A stretch of DNA of 35,760 nt from Gammaproteobacteria bacterium (GTDB lineage: Bacteria; Pseudomonadota; Gammaproteobacteria; Ga0077536). The stretch lies in the NCBI GenBank assembly GCA_020849475.1, contig JADLGE010000046.1:1-35760 (forward strand), given 5' to 3'. The notes under the pieces are model-generated. The model ran no database searches and was not told the DNA's origin. It was given only the letters and a program-made list of their open reading frames with translations. Positions 18,433 to 25,800 of the stretch are shown one piece after another (positions within the stretch are counted from its first letter, which is position 1; every line of letters begins with the position of its first letter). The position numbers and the translations under genes are program-made.

Positions 18433-19653
18433 ATGTCTGACAGCACACACAAAGACAGCAACGAACGTTGGCTTGCGCGCCTGCTGGGCGGCGATTTCCT
18501 GCTGTGGTCGCCCAATATTCAGGCCGAAGGCTTTCTGCACTGGGACAGGATCTTCGCCACCCGCCGCGTGCCACGCCCGGCACAGGCACAGCCACTGGCC
18601 ACGGCGGGCCGCACGCTCGACGTGCGTTACACCGATTACGGACGCAGCTGTGGCACCGATGACCTCATGCGTGATGAGCACTTGAGTGGCCTGCTCGTCC
18701 TGCATCACGGCCAGATCCTGCTCGAACGCTATGCCTTGGGCCTTGATCCGACGCAGCGCTGGCAGTCGTCGTCGATGGTGAAATCCATCGCCTCGACCTT
18801 GATAGGGGCGGCCCTACATGATGGCTTGATCAAGAATCTCGACGATGCCATGACGCGCTATCTGCCTGACTTCGCCGGCACCGCCTACGAGGGTGTGACG
18901 ATACGGCATCTGCTCAACATGACCTCGGGCATCGGCTGGACCGAAGACTACGAGGATCTCCGCGCCGATGTCGCCGAACATTACATCCTGCCCATCGCCG
19001 AGCGACGCGCGGGTTACATCCGCGCCTATCTCAAGACCTTGCGGCGCCTCGACCCGCCCGGCACGCAGTTCTACTACAACACCGGCGATACGTTTCTATT
19101 GAGCCTCATCCTGTCGACCGTCACCAGCAAGACCGTGGCCCGCTATTGCGCGGAAAAAATCTGGGGCCCTTGCGGCATGGAAGTGGACGGCTACTTCATG
19201 CTGGAGTCGGACGACGGCGACGAGATCACCGGCAGTTGCTGTGGCGCATCGCTGCGCGACTATGGGCGCTTCGGCCAGTTGATGTTGAACGATGGCGTGG
19301 CGCCCGATGGCACGCGCGTGCTGCCGGTGGGCTGGACGGCGTTGGCCACCGCGCCCTCGGCGCCAAATTTTCACAAGGACATTGGCGCGCGGCCGCGCCT
19401 CGATACGTCGTCCTTCACCGGCTATGGCTATCTGTGGTGGGTGCATCACCCCGGCAGCTTCATGGCGCTCGGCGCCTACGGGCAATGGATACACGTAGAA
19501 CCGGCCCACGGCCTGGTATTTGTGATGGTCGGCGCCATGCCGCGCGAAGTGTTCATGCGCGCCGACGAGCCCGCCAGCCGCGAGAAAGGCTCGCAGCATG
19601 GCGGACCGCGGCGGCTGGCTTTCATCGAAGCGGTGAAGAATGCCCTGGGCTGA
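18433..19653 (+). CDS. Serine hydrolase of the beta-lactamase/NylB family
   Basis: A 406-residue serine hydrolase of the class C beta-lactamase-like superfamily, which contains esterases, penicillin-binding proteins and 6-aminohexanoate-dimer hydrolase (NylB). The SxxK motif is Ser114-Met-Val-Lys117 in WQSSSMVKSIAS, and a second motif is Tyr215-Asn216 in FYYNTGD. The sequence LLNMTSGIGWTEDYED is typical of the NylB branch. No signal peptide is seen, so it is probably cytoplasmic. The start at 18433 is chosen for GGGGGA just upstream. The C terminus almost meets the convergent methyltransferase gene (6-bp gap). The substrate is unknown; an amide or ester is likely. Confidence 0.88.
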   Translation: MSDSTHKDSNERWLARLLGGDFLLWSPNIQAEGFLHWDRIFATRRVPRPAQAQPLATAGRTLDVRYTDYGRSCGTDDLMRDEHLSGLLVLHHGQILLERYALGLDPTQRWQSSSMVKSIASTLIGAALHDGLIKNLDDAMTRYLPDFAGTAYEGVTIRHLLNMTSGIGWTEDYEDLRADVAEHYILPIAERRAGYIRAYLKTLRRLDPPGTQFYYNTGDTFLLSLILSTVTSKTVARYCAEKIWGPCGMEVDGYFMLESDDGDEITGSCCGASLRDYGRFGQLMLNDGVAPDGTRVLPVGWTALATAPSAPNFHKDIGARPRLDTSSFTGYGYLWWVHHPGSFMALGAYGQWIHVEPAHGLVFVMVGAMPREVFMRADEPASREKGSQHGGPRRLAFIEAVKNALG

Positions 19654-19659
19654 AACCCG

Positions 19660-20709
19660 TCAAGCGCGCACCGCGTAGAAGAGATTGGTCGGGCTCTTGA
19701 TGTCGAGGGTCGCGGCGCTGCTGAAGCCGGCCTGGGCAAACAATGCCCGGGTGCGGGTCGGGCCGAGACAGGCGCCGAGGCCCGCGCCGCCGTGGGCCAG
19801 CGACTGCGTCATGCAGTGGAACATGCTGAAGCCGTAGAACATCGCCGCCAGCGGATTGATGTTCTCTTCGAGATTGTCCGACACGCGCGGCTCGATGACC
19901 AGCAACACGCCTCCTGGCGCGAGGCGCGCGCGCAGCCCTTCGAGCACCGGGATGGGCGCCGGCAGATCATGCAACACGTCGCACAGAGTGATGAGGTCAA
20001 ACTTGCCGGTGTCGGCCAGTGCGTCACTGGTGGTTGCTTCATAACGCGCCGCGACGCCAGCCGCGGCGGCGCTGGTGCGCGCCTCGGCAATCGACGCGGC
20101 ATCCGGATCGACGCCTATGCATTCGGCGTCCGGAAACGCTTTCTTCACGGCCAGCACCACGAAGCCGCGACCGCAACCGACATCGAGCATGCGACCACCG
20201 TTGCTGAGCGCCGCGCTGACCTCGGGCAGTTGCTTCAACCAGTAGTCGACCAGGCGATGCTCGTAGTTGCCGCGGTTCATGTGATCGATGGCGTGACGAC
20301 ATTCGGGCGCGTAGTCGGCGAACGGCACGCCGCCGCCGTCGCGGCAGGCGGTGGCCACGCGCGGCGCCACCGCCAGCAAGGGCGGCAGCATCGCGAACAT
20401 GCCGCCCATGAAATGATCCGTGCCATCGGAGGCGAGCAGAAACGCATGCTCGTCGGGCAAGGTGTAGGTGGCAGCCTGCGCGTCGTAGTCGAGATAGCTC
20501 GCCGCCACCATGCCCTTCAGCCATTCCTCGACGTAGCGTGCCTGCAAGCCACTGGCATTCACCACTTCGCTCTCGGTCATCGCGCCGCGGCCCTGCATGG
20601 CGCGAAACAAGCCGGTCTCGGTGCCGACGAACGCGAGACCAGCCGCCATGCCGCCCGCCATGTCGCGAAACACTCGGTCGGCCATTACGCGCATCTTGTC
20701 TTTGTTCAT
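19660..20709 (-). CDS. SAM-dependent class I methyltransferase with N-terminal winged helix
   Basis: A 349-residue protein. The N-terminal 90 residues form a dimerising winged-helix-like domain (SEVVNASGLQARYVEEWLKGM), and the C-terminal part is a Rossmann methyltransferase with motif I MLDVGCGRG at 174-182, an acidic residue in CIGVDPD and DLITLCDVLHDL as motif II. This layout is that of the Rv2258c/O-methyltransferase-like family acting on small molecules. The conserved DVLHDL contains the His often used as general base in O-methyltransferases. It is divergent from the IclR gene and might be controlled by it, though no direct evidence exists. The substrate is unknown. Confidence 0.9.
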   Translation of the reverse strand: MNKDKMRVMADRVFRDMAGGMAAGLAFVGTETGLFRAMQGRGAMTESEVVNASGLQARYVEEWLKGMVAASYLDYDAQAATYTLPDEHAFLLASDGTDHFMGGMFAMLPPLLAVAPRVATACRDGGGVPFADYAPECRHAIDHMNRGNYEHRLVDYWLKQLPEVSAALSNGGRMLDVGCGRGFVVLAVKKAFPDAECIGVDPDAASIAEARTSAAAAGVAARYEATTSDALADTGKFDLITLCDVLHDLPAPIPVLEGLRARLAPGGVLLVIEPRVSDNLEENINPLAAMFYGFSMFHCMTQSLAHGGAGLGACLGPTRTRALFAQAGFSSAATLDIKSPTNLFYAVRA

Positions 20710-20944
20710 GGGCTGCCTTTGCTGGTTTGAATGGAAGGGCCGGATTATCTCCGGGCCGGAGGCTGTTTCAACATGTGAAACGCGCGGGTCGCCGCCAACA
20801 TGCGGCGCGCAGCGCGGACCTCACGCGCAAGCGTGCCCGGGCACGGGCTCGGCCGCGAATTTCCCGGGGATTGTGCACGCAGCCTGGCACAGGCTTGTCA
20901 GGCACGCGCGCGACGGATACGGTTGTTCTGTATTTCGAATCTTC

Positions 20945-20961
20945 GTTCCGAATAATGGAAC
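20945..20961. promoter_or_regulatory. Candidate IclR operator
   Basis: GTTCC and GGAAC form a perfect dyad with a 7-nt spacer immediately before the iclR-type start codon at 20966. The right half overlaps the likely ribosome binding site. The position suits autorepression and possibly control of the divergent methyltransferase gene. Confidence 0.4.
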
Positions 20962-20965
20962 ATTT

Positions 20966-21697
20966 ATGACCACCATCGACAAGGCGCTCGACGCCCTGTT
21001 TCTGCTCAGTGAGCGCGCCCAGGCGCTGCGCCTGGCGGAAGTCGCGCGCGAACTCGGCATGCCGCGTTCGAGTGCGCATCGCATTCTCGCGCCGCTGCTG
21101 CGTCGTGGCCTCGCCGAACAGGACAGCGACGGACGCTATCGCGCCGGCTTTGCCTTGATGGCTCTCGGTCTCAATGTCGCCAGTCGTGAACCGCTGGCGA
21201 CCGCCGCCAAACCGGTGCTGGAAAGCGCGGCGGCGGACTTGGGCGAGACTTTCTTCCTGGTGGTGGCGCGGGCCGGCAAACTGGTGGTGCTGGAAAAGGC
21301 CGAGGGCAGCGGTTTTCTGCGCGCCGCGCCGCGCCTCGGCGCCGACGTGCCGGTGCATGCCACGGCGGTCGGCAAGCTGTATCTCGCTTTTGCGCCCGAC
21401 GAAGTCGAGATCAACGACCTGCCGCGTTATACGCCCGGCACCTTGCGCAGTCGCAAAGCCCTGCTGGCGGAAGTCGAGCGCGTGCGCGCGCAAGGCTGGG
21501 CGACCAACATCGAAGAATGGCAAGCGGGCCTCGCGGTCTCGGCCGCGCCGATTTTGAGTCACGGACGCATGCACGGCGCGGTGGCCTTGGCCACGGTCGC
21601 CGCGCGTTTCACCGCCATCGGCATGACCACCGCCACCCGGCGCGTGGTCCACGCGGCCGAAGGCATCGCATTACGTATCGAAGGACGCTCCCCATGA
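20966..21697 (+). CDS. IclR family transcriptional regulator
   Basis: A 243-residue regulator. The N-terminal winged helix-turn-helix (about residues 5-60) contains LRLAEVARELGMPRSSAHRIL, the family's standard recognition unit, and the C-terminal effector domain starts near residue 75 with ATAAKPVLESAAADLGETFFL. IclR proteins bind small carboxylates or aromatic acids in this domain. The start at 20966 is chosen because the HTH begins at once; upstream sequence in frame is non-homologous. It overlaps the aminotransferase gene by ATGA, so the regulator and enzyme are co-expressed. An operator candidate lies at the start codon. Confidence 0.95.
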   Translation: MTTIDKALDALFLLSERAQALRLAEVARELGMPRSSAHRILAPLLRRGLAEQDSDGRYRAGFALMALGLNVASREPLATAAKPVLESAAADLGETFFLVVARAGKLVVLEKAEGSGFLRAAPRLGADVPVHATAVGKLYLAFAPDEVEINDLPRYTPGTLRSRKALLAEVERVRAQGWATNIEEWQAGLAVSAAPILSHGRMHGAVALATVAARFTAIGMTTATRRVVHAAEGIALRIEGRSP

Positions 21698-22557
21698 AAG
21701 TCTGGTATCGCAATCACATCGGCGACGCGCGCGAGTGTCGCATCTCCATCCTCGACCACGGCCTCCTGTATGGCGATGGCGTATTCGAAGGCATACGCAT
21801 CACCGGTGGGCGCGTGTTTCGTCTGCACGATCACATCGCGAGACTCGAACGTTCGGCGCGCGCCATTGGTCTTGAGCTGCCGCTGCGTGGCGCGGCGCTC
21901 GCCACCGCGGTGCTCGACACCGCGCGCGCCAACGGCGAAGCCGAGGCCTATGTGCGACTGGTCGCGACCCGAGGCGTGGGTGAACTCGGTGTCGACCCGG
22001 CATCGTGCGTCGAGCCGGAGTTGTTCTGCATCGTTGCGTCCTTGCGCATGTTTCCGGCCGAAGTGCGCGCCAAGGGCCTGCGACTGCTGACTTCGTGGCT
22101 GCGCCGGCCCGCCGCCGACATGCTCGATCCGCAGGTCAAAAGTCTCAACTATCTGAACAATGTGCTGGCCAAGCGCGACGCGCGTCTGAAGGGCTATGAC
22201 GATGCGCTGCTCTTGAACAGCATAGGGCGCGTGACCGAAGCCACCGGCGCCAACCTGTTCGCGGTGATCGACGGCACGCTCGTCACACCGCCCACCGCCG
22301 ATGGCGCGTTGCCCGGCATCACGCGCGACAGCGTGTTGAAAATGCGCGCCGAGATGGGCGCGCCAGTCGAGTGTCGTTCACTTACACGTTACGACCTGCT
22401 GGCGGCCGACGAAGTGTTCCTGTCGGGCAGCGGCGCGGGTCTCGTCAGTGTCGCCAGCATCGATGACACGCCGATAGGCAGCGATGCGCGTCCGCTGTGC
22501 GAACAGTTGCGCGAGACTTACGGCGACTACGCAGCGCGCCACGGCGTGGCGTTCTGA
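21694..22557 (+). CDS. Class IV aminotransferase, branched-chain type
   Basis: A 287-residue PLP enzyme of fold type IV, close to branched-chain aminotransferase IlvE and D-amino-acid transaminase. LLYGDGVFEGIR (24-35) is the substrate-binding loop, and Lys149 in QVKSLNYLNNVLAK is the Schiff-base lysine. GRVTEATGANLFAV and GALPGITRDSVL form the phosphate-binding and C-terminal family motifs. It would interconvert valine, leucine or isoleucine and their keto acids, or a related pair. The ATG overlaps the IclR stop codon; the link to a dedicated IclR regulator suggests a catabolic rather than the housekeeping ilvE role. Confidence 0.92.
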   Translation: MKVWYRNHIGDARECRISILDHGLLYGDGVFEGIRITGGRVFRLHDHIARLERSARAIGLELPLRGAALATAVLDTARANGEAEAYVRLVATRGVGELGVDPASCVEPELFCIVASLRMFPAEVRAKGLRLLTSWLRRPAADMLDPQVKSLNYLNNVLAKRDARLKGYDDALLLNSIGRVTEATGANLFAVIDGTLVTPPTADGALPGITRDSVLKMRAEMGAPVECRSLTRYDLLAADEVFLSGSGAGLVSVASIDDTPIGSDARPLCEQLRETYGDYAARHGVAF

Positions 22558-22576
22558 ATGACGCACGGCGCCGGGC

Positions 22577-22604
22577 TTTCGACTTGAAAGTTCGGCGCTA
22601 TACT
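22577..22604 (+). promoter_or_regulatory. Candidate promoter of the dimethylformamidase operon
   Basis: The -10 element TATACT (22599-22604) matches TATAAT at five positions; the -35 candidate TTTCGA (22577-22582, 16-nt spacing) is weak. Transcription would start near 22611 and give a leader of about 35 nt. Confidence 0.4.
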
Positions 22605-22630
22605 GCGGCCACCGTTCAATCCACCTCAAA

Positions 22631-22641
22631 GGGGAGGGGAG
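22631..22641 (+). promoter_or_regulatory. Strong G-rich ribosome binding site, possible sRNA target
   Basis: GGGGAGGGGAG lies 4 bases before ATG 22646. It contains two overlapping 8-nt registers (AGGGGAGG from 22630, and GAGGGGAG at 22634-22641) complementary to the C-rich motif of the two small RNAs at 25518-25780. I saw no other start site in the window with an equally good match. Confidence 0.6.
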
Positions 22642-22645
22642 TGCC

Positions 22646-22972
22646 ATGGTGGATATCCACGACGCAACCGACAACTATCGGCCGACGCCTGATGATCGCC
22701 GTCTCATCGAAGAATTTCGCAAGAATCCCATCGGGCATCACAGCCCGGACCTGCAACGACTGCTCAATCGCCTGCGTGGCGCACCGATGGCGGACAAGTT
22801 CTGCCTGGTGGTGGTGAAAGCCAATCGCGAATGGCAGCTGGCCAAGACCAGCGGCGTGCGCGGCAAACCACTGAAGATGCTCGAGCAACGTTTCACCAGC
22901 ATGGCCGACGCCGAGTGGTATGTGTTCCGTCAGCGTTGGAAAGCCTTGACCGGCGAATCCCTGCGCGATTAG
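22646..22972 (+). CDS. N,N-dimethylformamidase-like small (alpha) subunit
   Basis: A 108-residue protein. By itself it shows little, but the pattern NPIGHHSPDLQRLLNRLRG, then a short strand, REWQLAKTSG, and finally F-x-S-MADAEWYVFRQRW resembles, from memory, the small subunit of Paracoccus-type dimethylformamidase (about 130 residues). The gene directly precedes the large subunit, the order known for the enzyme. The small subunit wraps the catalytic subunit and is needed for assembly. It has an unusually strong ribosome binding site. A 125-bp gap with a hairpin separates it from the large-subunit gene. Without the neighbour I would have called it hypothetical. Confidence 0.7.
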   Translation: MVDIHDATDNYRPTPDDRRLIEEFRKNPIGHHSPDLQRLLNRLRGAPMADKFCLVVVKANREWQLAKTSGVRGKPLKMLEQRFTSMADAEWYVFRQRWKALTGESLRD

Positions 22973-23035
22973 CGCCGCGACACGGCGCATGCCACGCATG
23001 CGCGTCTCGCCTTTCACCGACTTCCCAACAGCGCA

Positions 23036-23069
23036 CCCAGGCGCCGCAGCGGCCACGCCGCCGCCTGGG
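23036..23069 (+). other. Intercistronic hairpin between the two amidase subunits
   Basis: CCCAGGCG (23036-23043) pairs with CGCCTGGG (23062-23069) around a GC-rich 18-nt interior. No T-run follows, so it is not a terminator; it could stabilise the upstream mRNA or tune the subunit ratio. Confidence 0.4.
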
Positions 23070-23097
23070 TACGCCGGCAGCGATGAGGAACTGAATC

Positions 23098-25356
23098 ATG
23101 ATGAAAATCACCGCCTATGCCGACCGCGTCAGTGTGGCGCCCGGCGAAACCATCAACTTCATGGTCAACTGCGAGGCGCGGCGTTTCACCGCCGACATCG
23201 TGCAATTGATCTGCGGCGATCTGAATCCCGATGGCCCGGGCTACCGGGAAAAGCCGGTCAAGACACCGGCCAACGGCACCTACAAGGGGCGACGCCAGGT
23301 CATCCATGCCGGCTCGTTCGTGGAAGTGGCGGCCAGCGAGCCGCTGAGCTCGCTCGAAAGCTTCACCTTCGCCGCCTACATCTGGCCAACCACGCCGGCG
23401 CGCAGCGAACAGGCGGTGATCTCGGCATGGTCCCATGGCGCGCAGCGCGGCGCGGCGCTGGTGATTGGGCCCCAAGGTCTCGGTCTGCGCATCGGCGCCG
23501 GCAAAGGGCGCGTTGAAACAATCAGAACCGGCAAAGCGCTGCTGTCGCATGAATGGTATTTCGTGGCCGGCAGCTACGACGCCAAGACCCGCAGCGTGCG
23601 CCTGCTGCAGGAACCGCTGCATCAGCATGTCGGCGCGCGCGACGCGGCCAGCAAGAACACCAAGGCCAAACACGCGGCGGCCTTGGGTCACGGCGAGCCG
23701 CTCATCATCGGCGCGAGCTTCAAGCAATTCGACGCCGGCCGCACTGCCTGCGCGGAGCATTTCAACGGCAAGATTGACAGCCCGCGCATTGCCTCGCGCG
23801 CGCTCAGTGACGCCGAGCTGCAGGCATTCAAGGCCAAGCGCGTCAGCGGTGCACTGCTGCATGACCTCGTTGCGGCCTGGGATTTCGGCGCCGACATCAC
23901 CAGCGTGAATGTCAGTGATACCTCGCCCAATCGCCTGCACGGACGCGTGGTCAACATGCCCGCGCGCGGCATGACCGGCTACAACTGGAACGGCGAAGAA
24001 ATGTGCTGGCGCCACGCCCCCGATCAGTACGGCGCGATTCACTTTCACGATGACGACATTCACGACGCCGGCTGGCAGGTGGATGTTTCACTGACCGTAC
24101 CGAAGAATCTGAAGAGTGGGCTGTACGCCGCGCGCCTGCGCTGCGGCAAGAATCTCGAAGACGAAGATTACGTGCCGTTCGCCATCCTGCCGCCGCGCGG
24201 CCAGGCCACCGCCAAGATCTGCTTCCTGCTGCCGACCGCGAGCTACATGGCTTATGCCAACGAGCACATGGGCTCGGACGCGCCGATAGCGCAGTTGCTG
24301 GGTGGGCGGCTGGTCGAACACGAGCGCCAGGATCTTTACCGCAACGAGCATCGCGAATACGGCGCGAGCTGCTATGACACCCACAGCGACGGCTCCGGCG
24401 TGTGCTACACCTCGCGCCTGCGTCCGATCCTCAACATGCGTCCCAAATACCGCTCGTGGCTGGGCGGCACCGGCTCGACGCTGTGGCAGTTCAACGCCGA
24501 CACCCACACCATCAACTGGCTGGAGGCGATGGGCTACGACTACGACGTCATCACCGATGAAGAGCTGCACTACGACGGCGTGGCCGCGCTCGAACAGTAC
24601 AAAGTGGTGATCACGGCTTCCCATCCCGAATACCACTCGAAAGAAATGTGGGATGCGATGGACGCCTACCAGCAACGCGGCGGACGCTTGATGTACCTCG
24701 GCGCCAATGGCTGGTACTGGCGCGTGGCCTATCACAAGGAACAGCCAGGCGTGATGGAAGTGCGGCGCGCTGAGGGCGGCATTCGCGCCTGGGAGGCGCG
24801 CACCGGCGAGTACTACCACTCCTTCACCGGCGAATACGGCGGTCTGTGGCGTCGCAATGGCCGTGCGCCGCAGCGCATCGTCGGCACCGGCTTCACCGCC
24901 CAGGGCTTCGATATTTCTTCCTACTACCTGCGCAAGCCGGACAGCATGAAGAAAGAAGTGCAGTGGATCATGGCGGGCGTCGGCGCGAACGAGCGCATCG
25001 GCGACTTCGGCCTGATTGGCGGTGGCGCGGCGGGTCTCGAACTCGATCGCTATGACCGCAACCTCGGCACACCGCCCGGCGCCTACTGGCTGGCGTCGTC
25101 CGTCGATCACACCGACATCTACCTGGTGGTGTGCGAGGAGCTGCTGATCAATTACCCGGGCACTGGTGGCCAGGAAAGCGAACTGGTGCGTGCCGACATG
25201 GTGTTCTACCCGACGTCCAACGGTGGCGGTGTGTTCTCCACCTCGTCGATTGCGTGGCCAGGGTCCTTGGCCCACAACAAGTACAAGAACAACGTGTCGC
25301 GCATCACCAAGAACGTGCTCGACCGCTTTGTCGGCAACAAGCCCTTGCTGGACTGA
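23098..25356 (+). CDS. N,N-dimethylformamidase-like large (beta) subunit
   Basis: A 752-residue protein close in length and plan to the large subunit of dimethylformamidase, which hydrolyses N,N-dimethylformamide to dimethylamine and formate. An N-terminal beta domain (1-60) is followed by a LamG/concanavalin-like domain (about 65-245, SFTFAAYIWPTTP and HFNGKIDSPRIASRALSDAEL) and the catalytic region (about 370-690). The characterised enzyme holds one iron with two Tyr and one Glu. Plausible equivalents are Tyr386 in SYMAYANEH, Tyr426 in GASCYDTHSDGSG and Glu511 in ASHPEYHSKEMWD; the alignment is by eye. No signal peptide is seen, so it is cytoplasmic. It may act on formamides or on other small amides. 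It shares an operon with the small subunit and is followed by the small-RNA pair. Confidence 0.85.
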   Translation: MMKITAYADRVSVAPGETINFMVNCEARRFTADIVQLICGDLNPDGPGYREKPVKTPANGTYKGRRQVIHAGSFVEVAASEPLSSLESFTFAAYIWPTTPARSEQAVISAWSHGAQRGAALVIGPQGLGLRIGAGKGRVETIRTGKALLSHEWYFVAGSYDAKTRSVRLLQEPLHQHVGARDAASKNTKAKHAAALGHGEPLIIGASFKQFDAGRTACAEHFNGKIDSPRIASRALSDAELQAFKAKRVSGALLHDLVAAWDFGADITSVNVSDTSPNRLHGRVVNMPARGMTGYNWNGEEMCWRHAPDQYGAIHFHDDDIHDAGWQVDVSLTVPKNLKSGLYAARLRCGKNLEDEDYVPFAILPPRGQATAKICFLLPTASYMAYANEHMGSDAPIAQLLGGRLVEHERQDLYRNEHREYGASCYDTHSDGSGVCYTSRLRPILNMRPKYRSWLGGTGSTLWQFNADTHTINWLEAMGYDYDVITDEELHYDGVAALEQYKVVITASHPEYHSKEMWDAMDAYQQRGGRLMYLGANGWYWRVAYHKEQPGVMEVRRAEGGIRAWEARTGEYYHSFTGEYGGLWRRNGRAPQRIVGTGFTAQGFDISSYYLRKPDSMKKEVQWIMAGVGANERIGDFGLIGGGAAGLELDRYDRNLGTPPGAYWLASSVDHTDIYLVVCEELLINYPGTGGQESELVRADMVFYPTSNGGGVFSTSSIAWPGSLAHNKYKNNVSRITKNVLDRFVGNKPLLD

Positions 25357-25456
25357 GGGTGGGCTGCGCGCGCCGCGCCTGGTGGGAACCGGGTGCGGCG
25401 CCTGGTATCGCGGGCGCAGAAGTGTGTTACGGGATTTGCCTCACTTATTCATTTCA

Positions 25457-25511
25457 GGAAACACGTTTATTCCAAAATGATTGTTGCGACGCACCAAAAT
25501 CTCGATATGAT
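25457..25511 (+). promoter_or_regulatory. Promoter and upstream dyad of small RNA 1
   Basis: A -10 element TATGAT (25506-25511) and a -35 region ATTGTTGC (25480-25487; TTGCGA at 25484 gives 16-nt spacing) are conserved in copy 2. A dyad GGAA (25457-25460)/TTCC (25470-25473) lies just upstream and keeps the same spacing in copy 2, suggesting a regulator site. Confidence 0.6.
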
Positions 25512-25517
25512 GCATCG

Positions 25518-25603
25518 CACCAGGACAGCAATCGACCTCCCCTCGAAACGCTGTCCTCGGGACCTCCCCTCGCCCGGCCCCCAAAGGCCGGGCATTTTAT
25601 TTT
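25518..25603 (+). ncRNA. Small RNA 1 with duplicated anti-Shine-Dalgarno motif
   Basis: A predicted RNA of about 86 nt. Stem AGGACAGC (25522-25529) pairs with GCTGTCCT (25550-25557); inside, TCGA pairs with TCGA and presents the loop CCTCCCC (25536-25542). The same 12-mer GACCTCCCCTCG recurs single-stranded at 25561-25572, followed by the terminator stem GCCCGGCC/GGCCGGGC (25572-25593) and ATTTTATTTT. A homologous copy lies 176 bp downstream with compensatory stem changes, strong evidence for a conserved RNA structure. C-rich loops of this sort occur in anti-SD small RNAs such as Xanthomonas sX13 and the alphaproteobacterial CcsR/cuckoo group, which repress translation by covering ribosome binding sites. 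Transcript ends are inferred from promoter and terminator positions. No open reading frame with a ribosome binding site fits inside. Confidence 0.85.
25572..25603 (+). terminator. Terminator of small RNA 1
   Basis: Eight GC pairs (25572-25579 with 25586-25593), 6-nt loop CCCAAA, then ATTTTATTTT. It would also stop transcripts arriving from the dimethylformamidase operon. Confidence 0.88.
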
Positions 25604-25632
25604 GGGGGCCGGCAATACGCCCTGCAGGTTTT

Positions 25633-25687
25633 GGAAACAGAGTTGTTCCAATTCAATTGTTGCACTGCCGCATATTTACGGTAAGAT
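25633..25687 (+). promoter_or_regulatory. Promoter and upstream dyad of small RNA 2
   Basis: TAAGAT (25682-25687) and the -35 region ATTGTTGC (25656-25663) have the same spacing as in copy 1. The dyad GGAA (25633-25636)/TTCC (25646-25649) is again 13 bp arm to arm; here the arms extend to TGGAA/TTCCA. Confidence 0.6.
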
Positions 25688-25693
25688 GTGCCT

Positions 25694-25780
25694 CACCAAG
25701 ACAGACAACGACCTCCCCTCGAAGTCTGTCTCTGGGACCTCCCCTCGCCGGGCCCCTCAAAAGGCCCGGCATTTTATTTT
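25694..25780 (+). ncRNA. Small RNA 2 with duplicated anti-Shine-Dalgarno motif
   Basis: The homologue of small RNA 1, about 87 nt. Stem AGACAGAC (25699-25706) pairs with GTCTGTCT (25724-25731); CGA pairs with TCG and presents the loop CCTCCCC (25712-25718). A second GACCTCCCCTCG lies at 25736-25747, then the terminator stem GCCGGGCC/GGCCCGGC (25747-25770). Both stems differ in sequence from copy 1 yet still pair fully, while the four 12-mers are identical: the loops are constrained in sequence, the stems only in pairing. It ends 20 bp before the stop codon of the convergent DUF2062 gene, whose read-through transcript would be antisense to both RNAs. Confidence 0.85.
25747..25780 (+). terminator. 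Terminator of small RNA 2
   Basis: Eight GC pairs (25747-25754 with 25763-25770), an 8-nt loop, then ATTTTATTTT as in copy 1. Confidence 0.88.
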
Positions 25781-25800
25781 CCGGCCTCGAAAAATACCGC

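Noticed and set aside
23036..23069. Terminator between the two amidase subunit genes
   Set aside because: The stem is strong but no T-run follows, and the large-subunit gene has no convincing promoter of its own.
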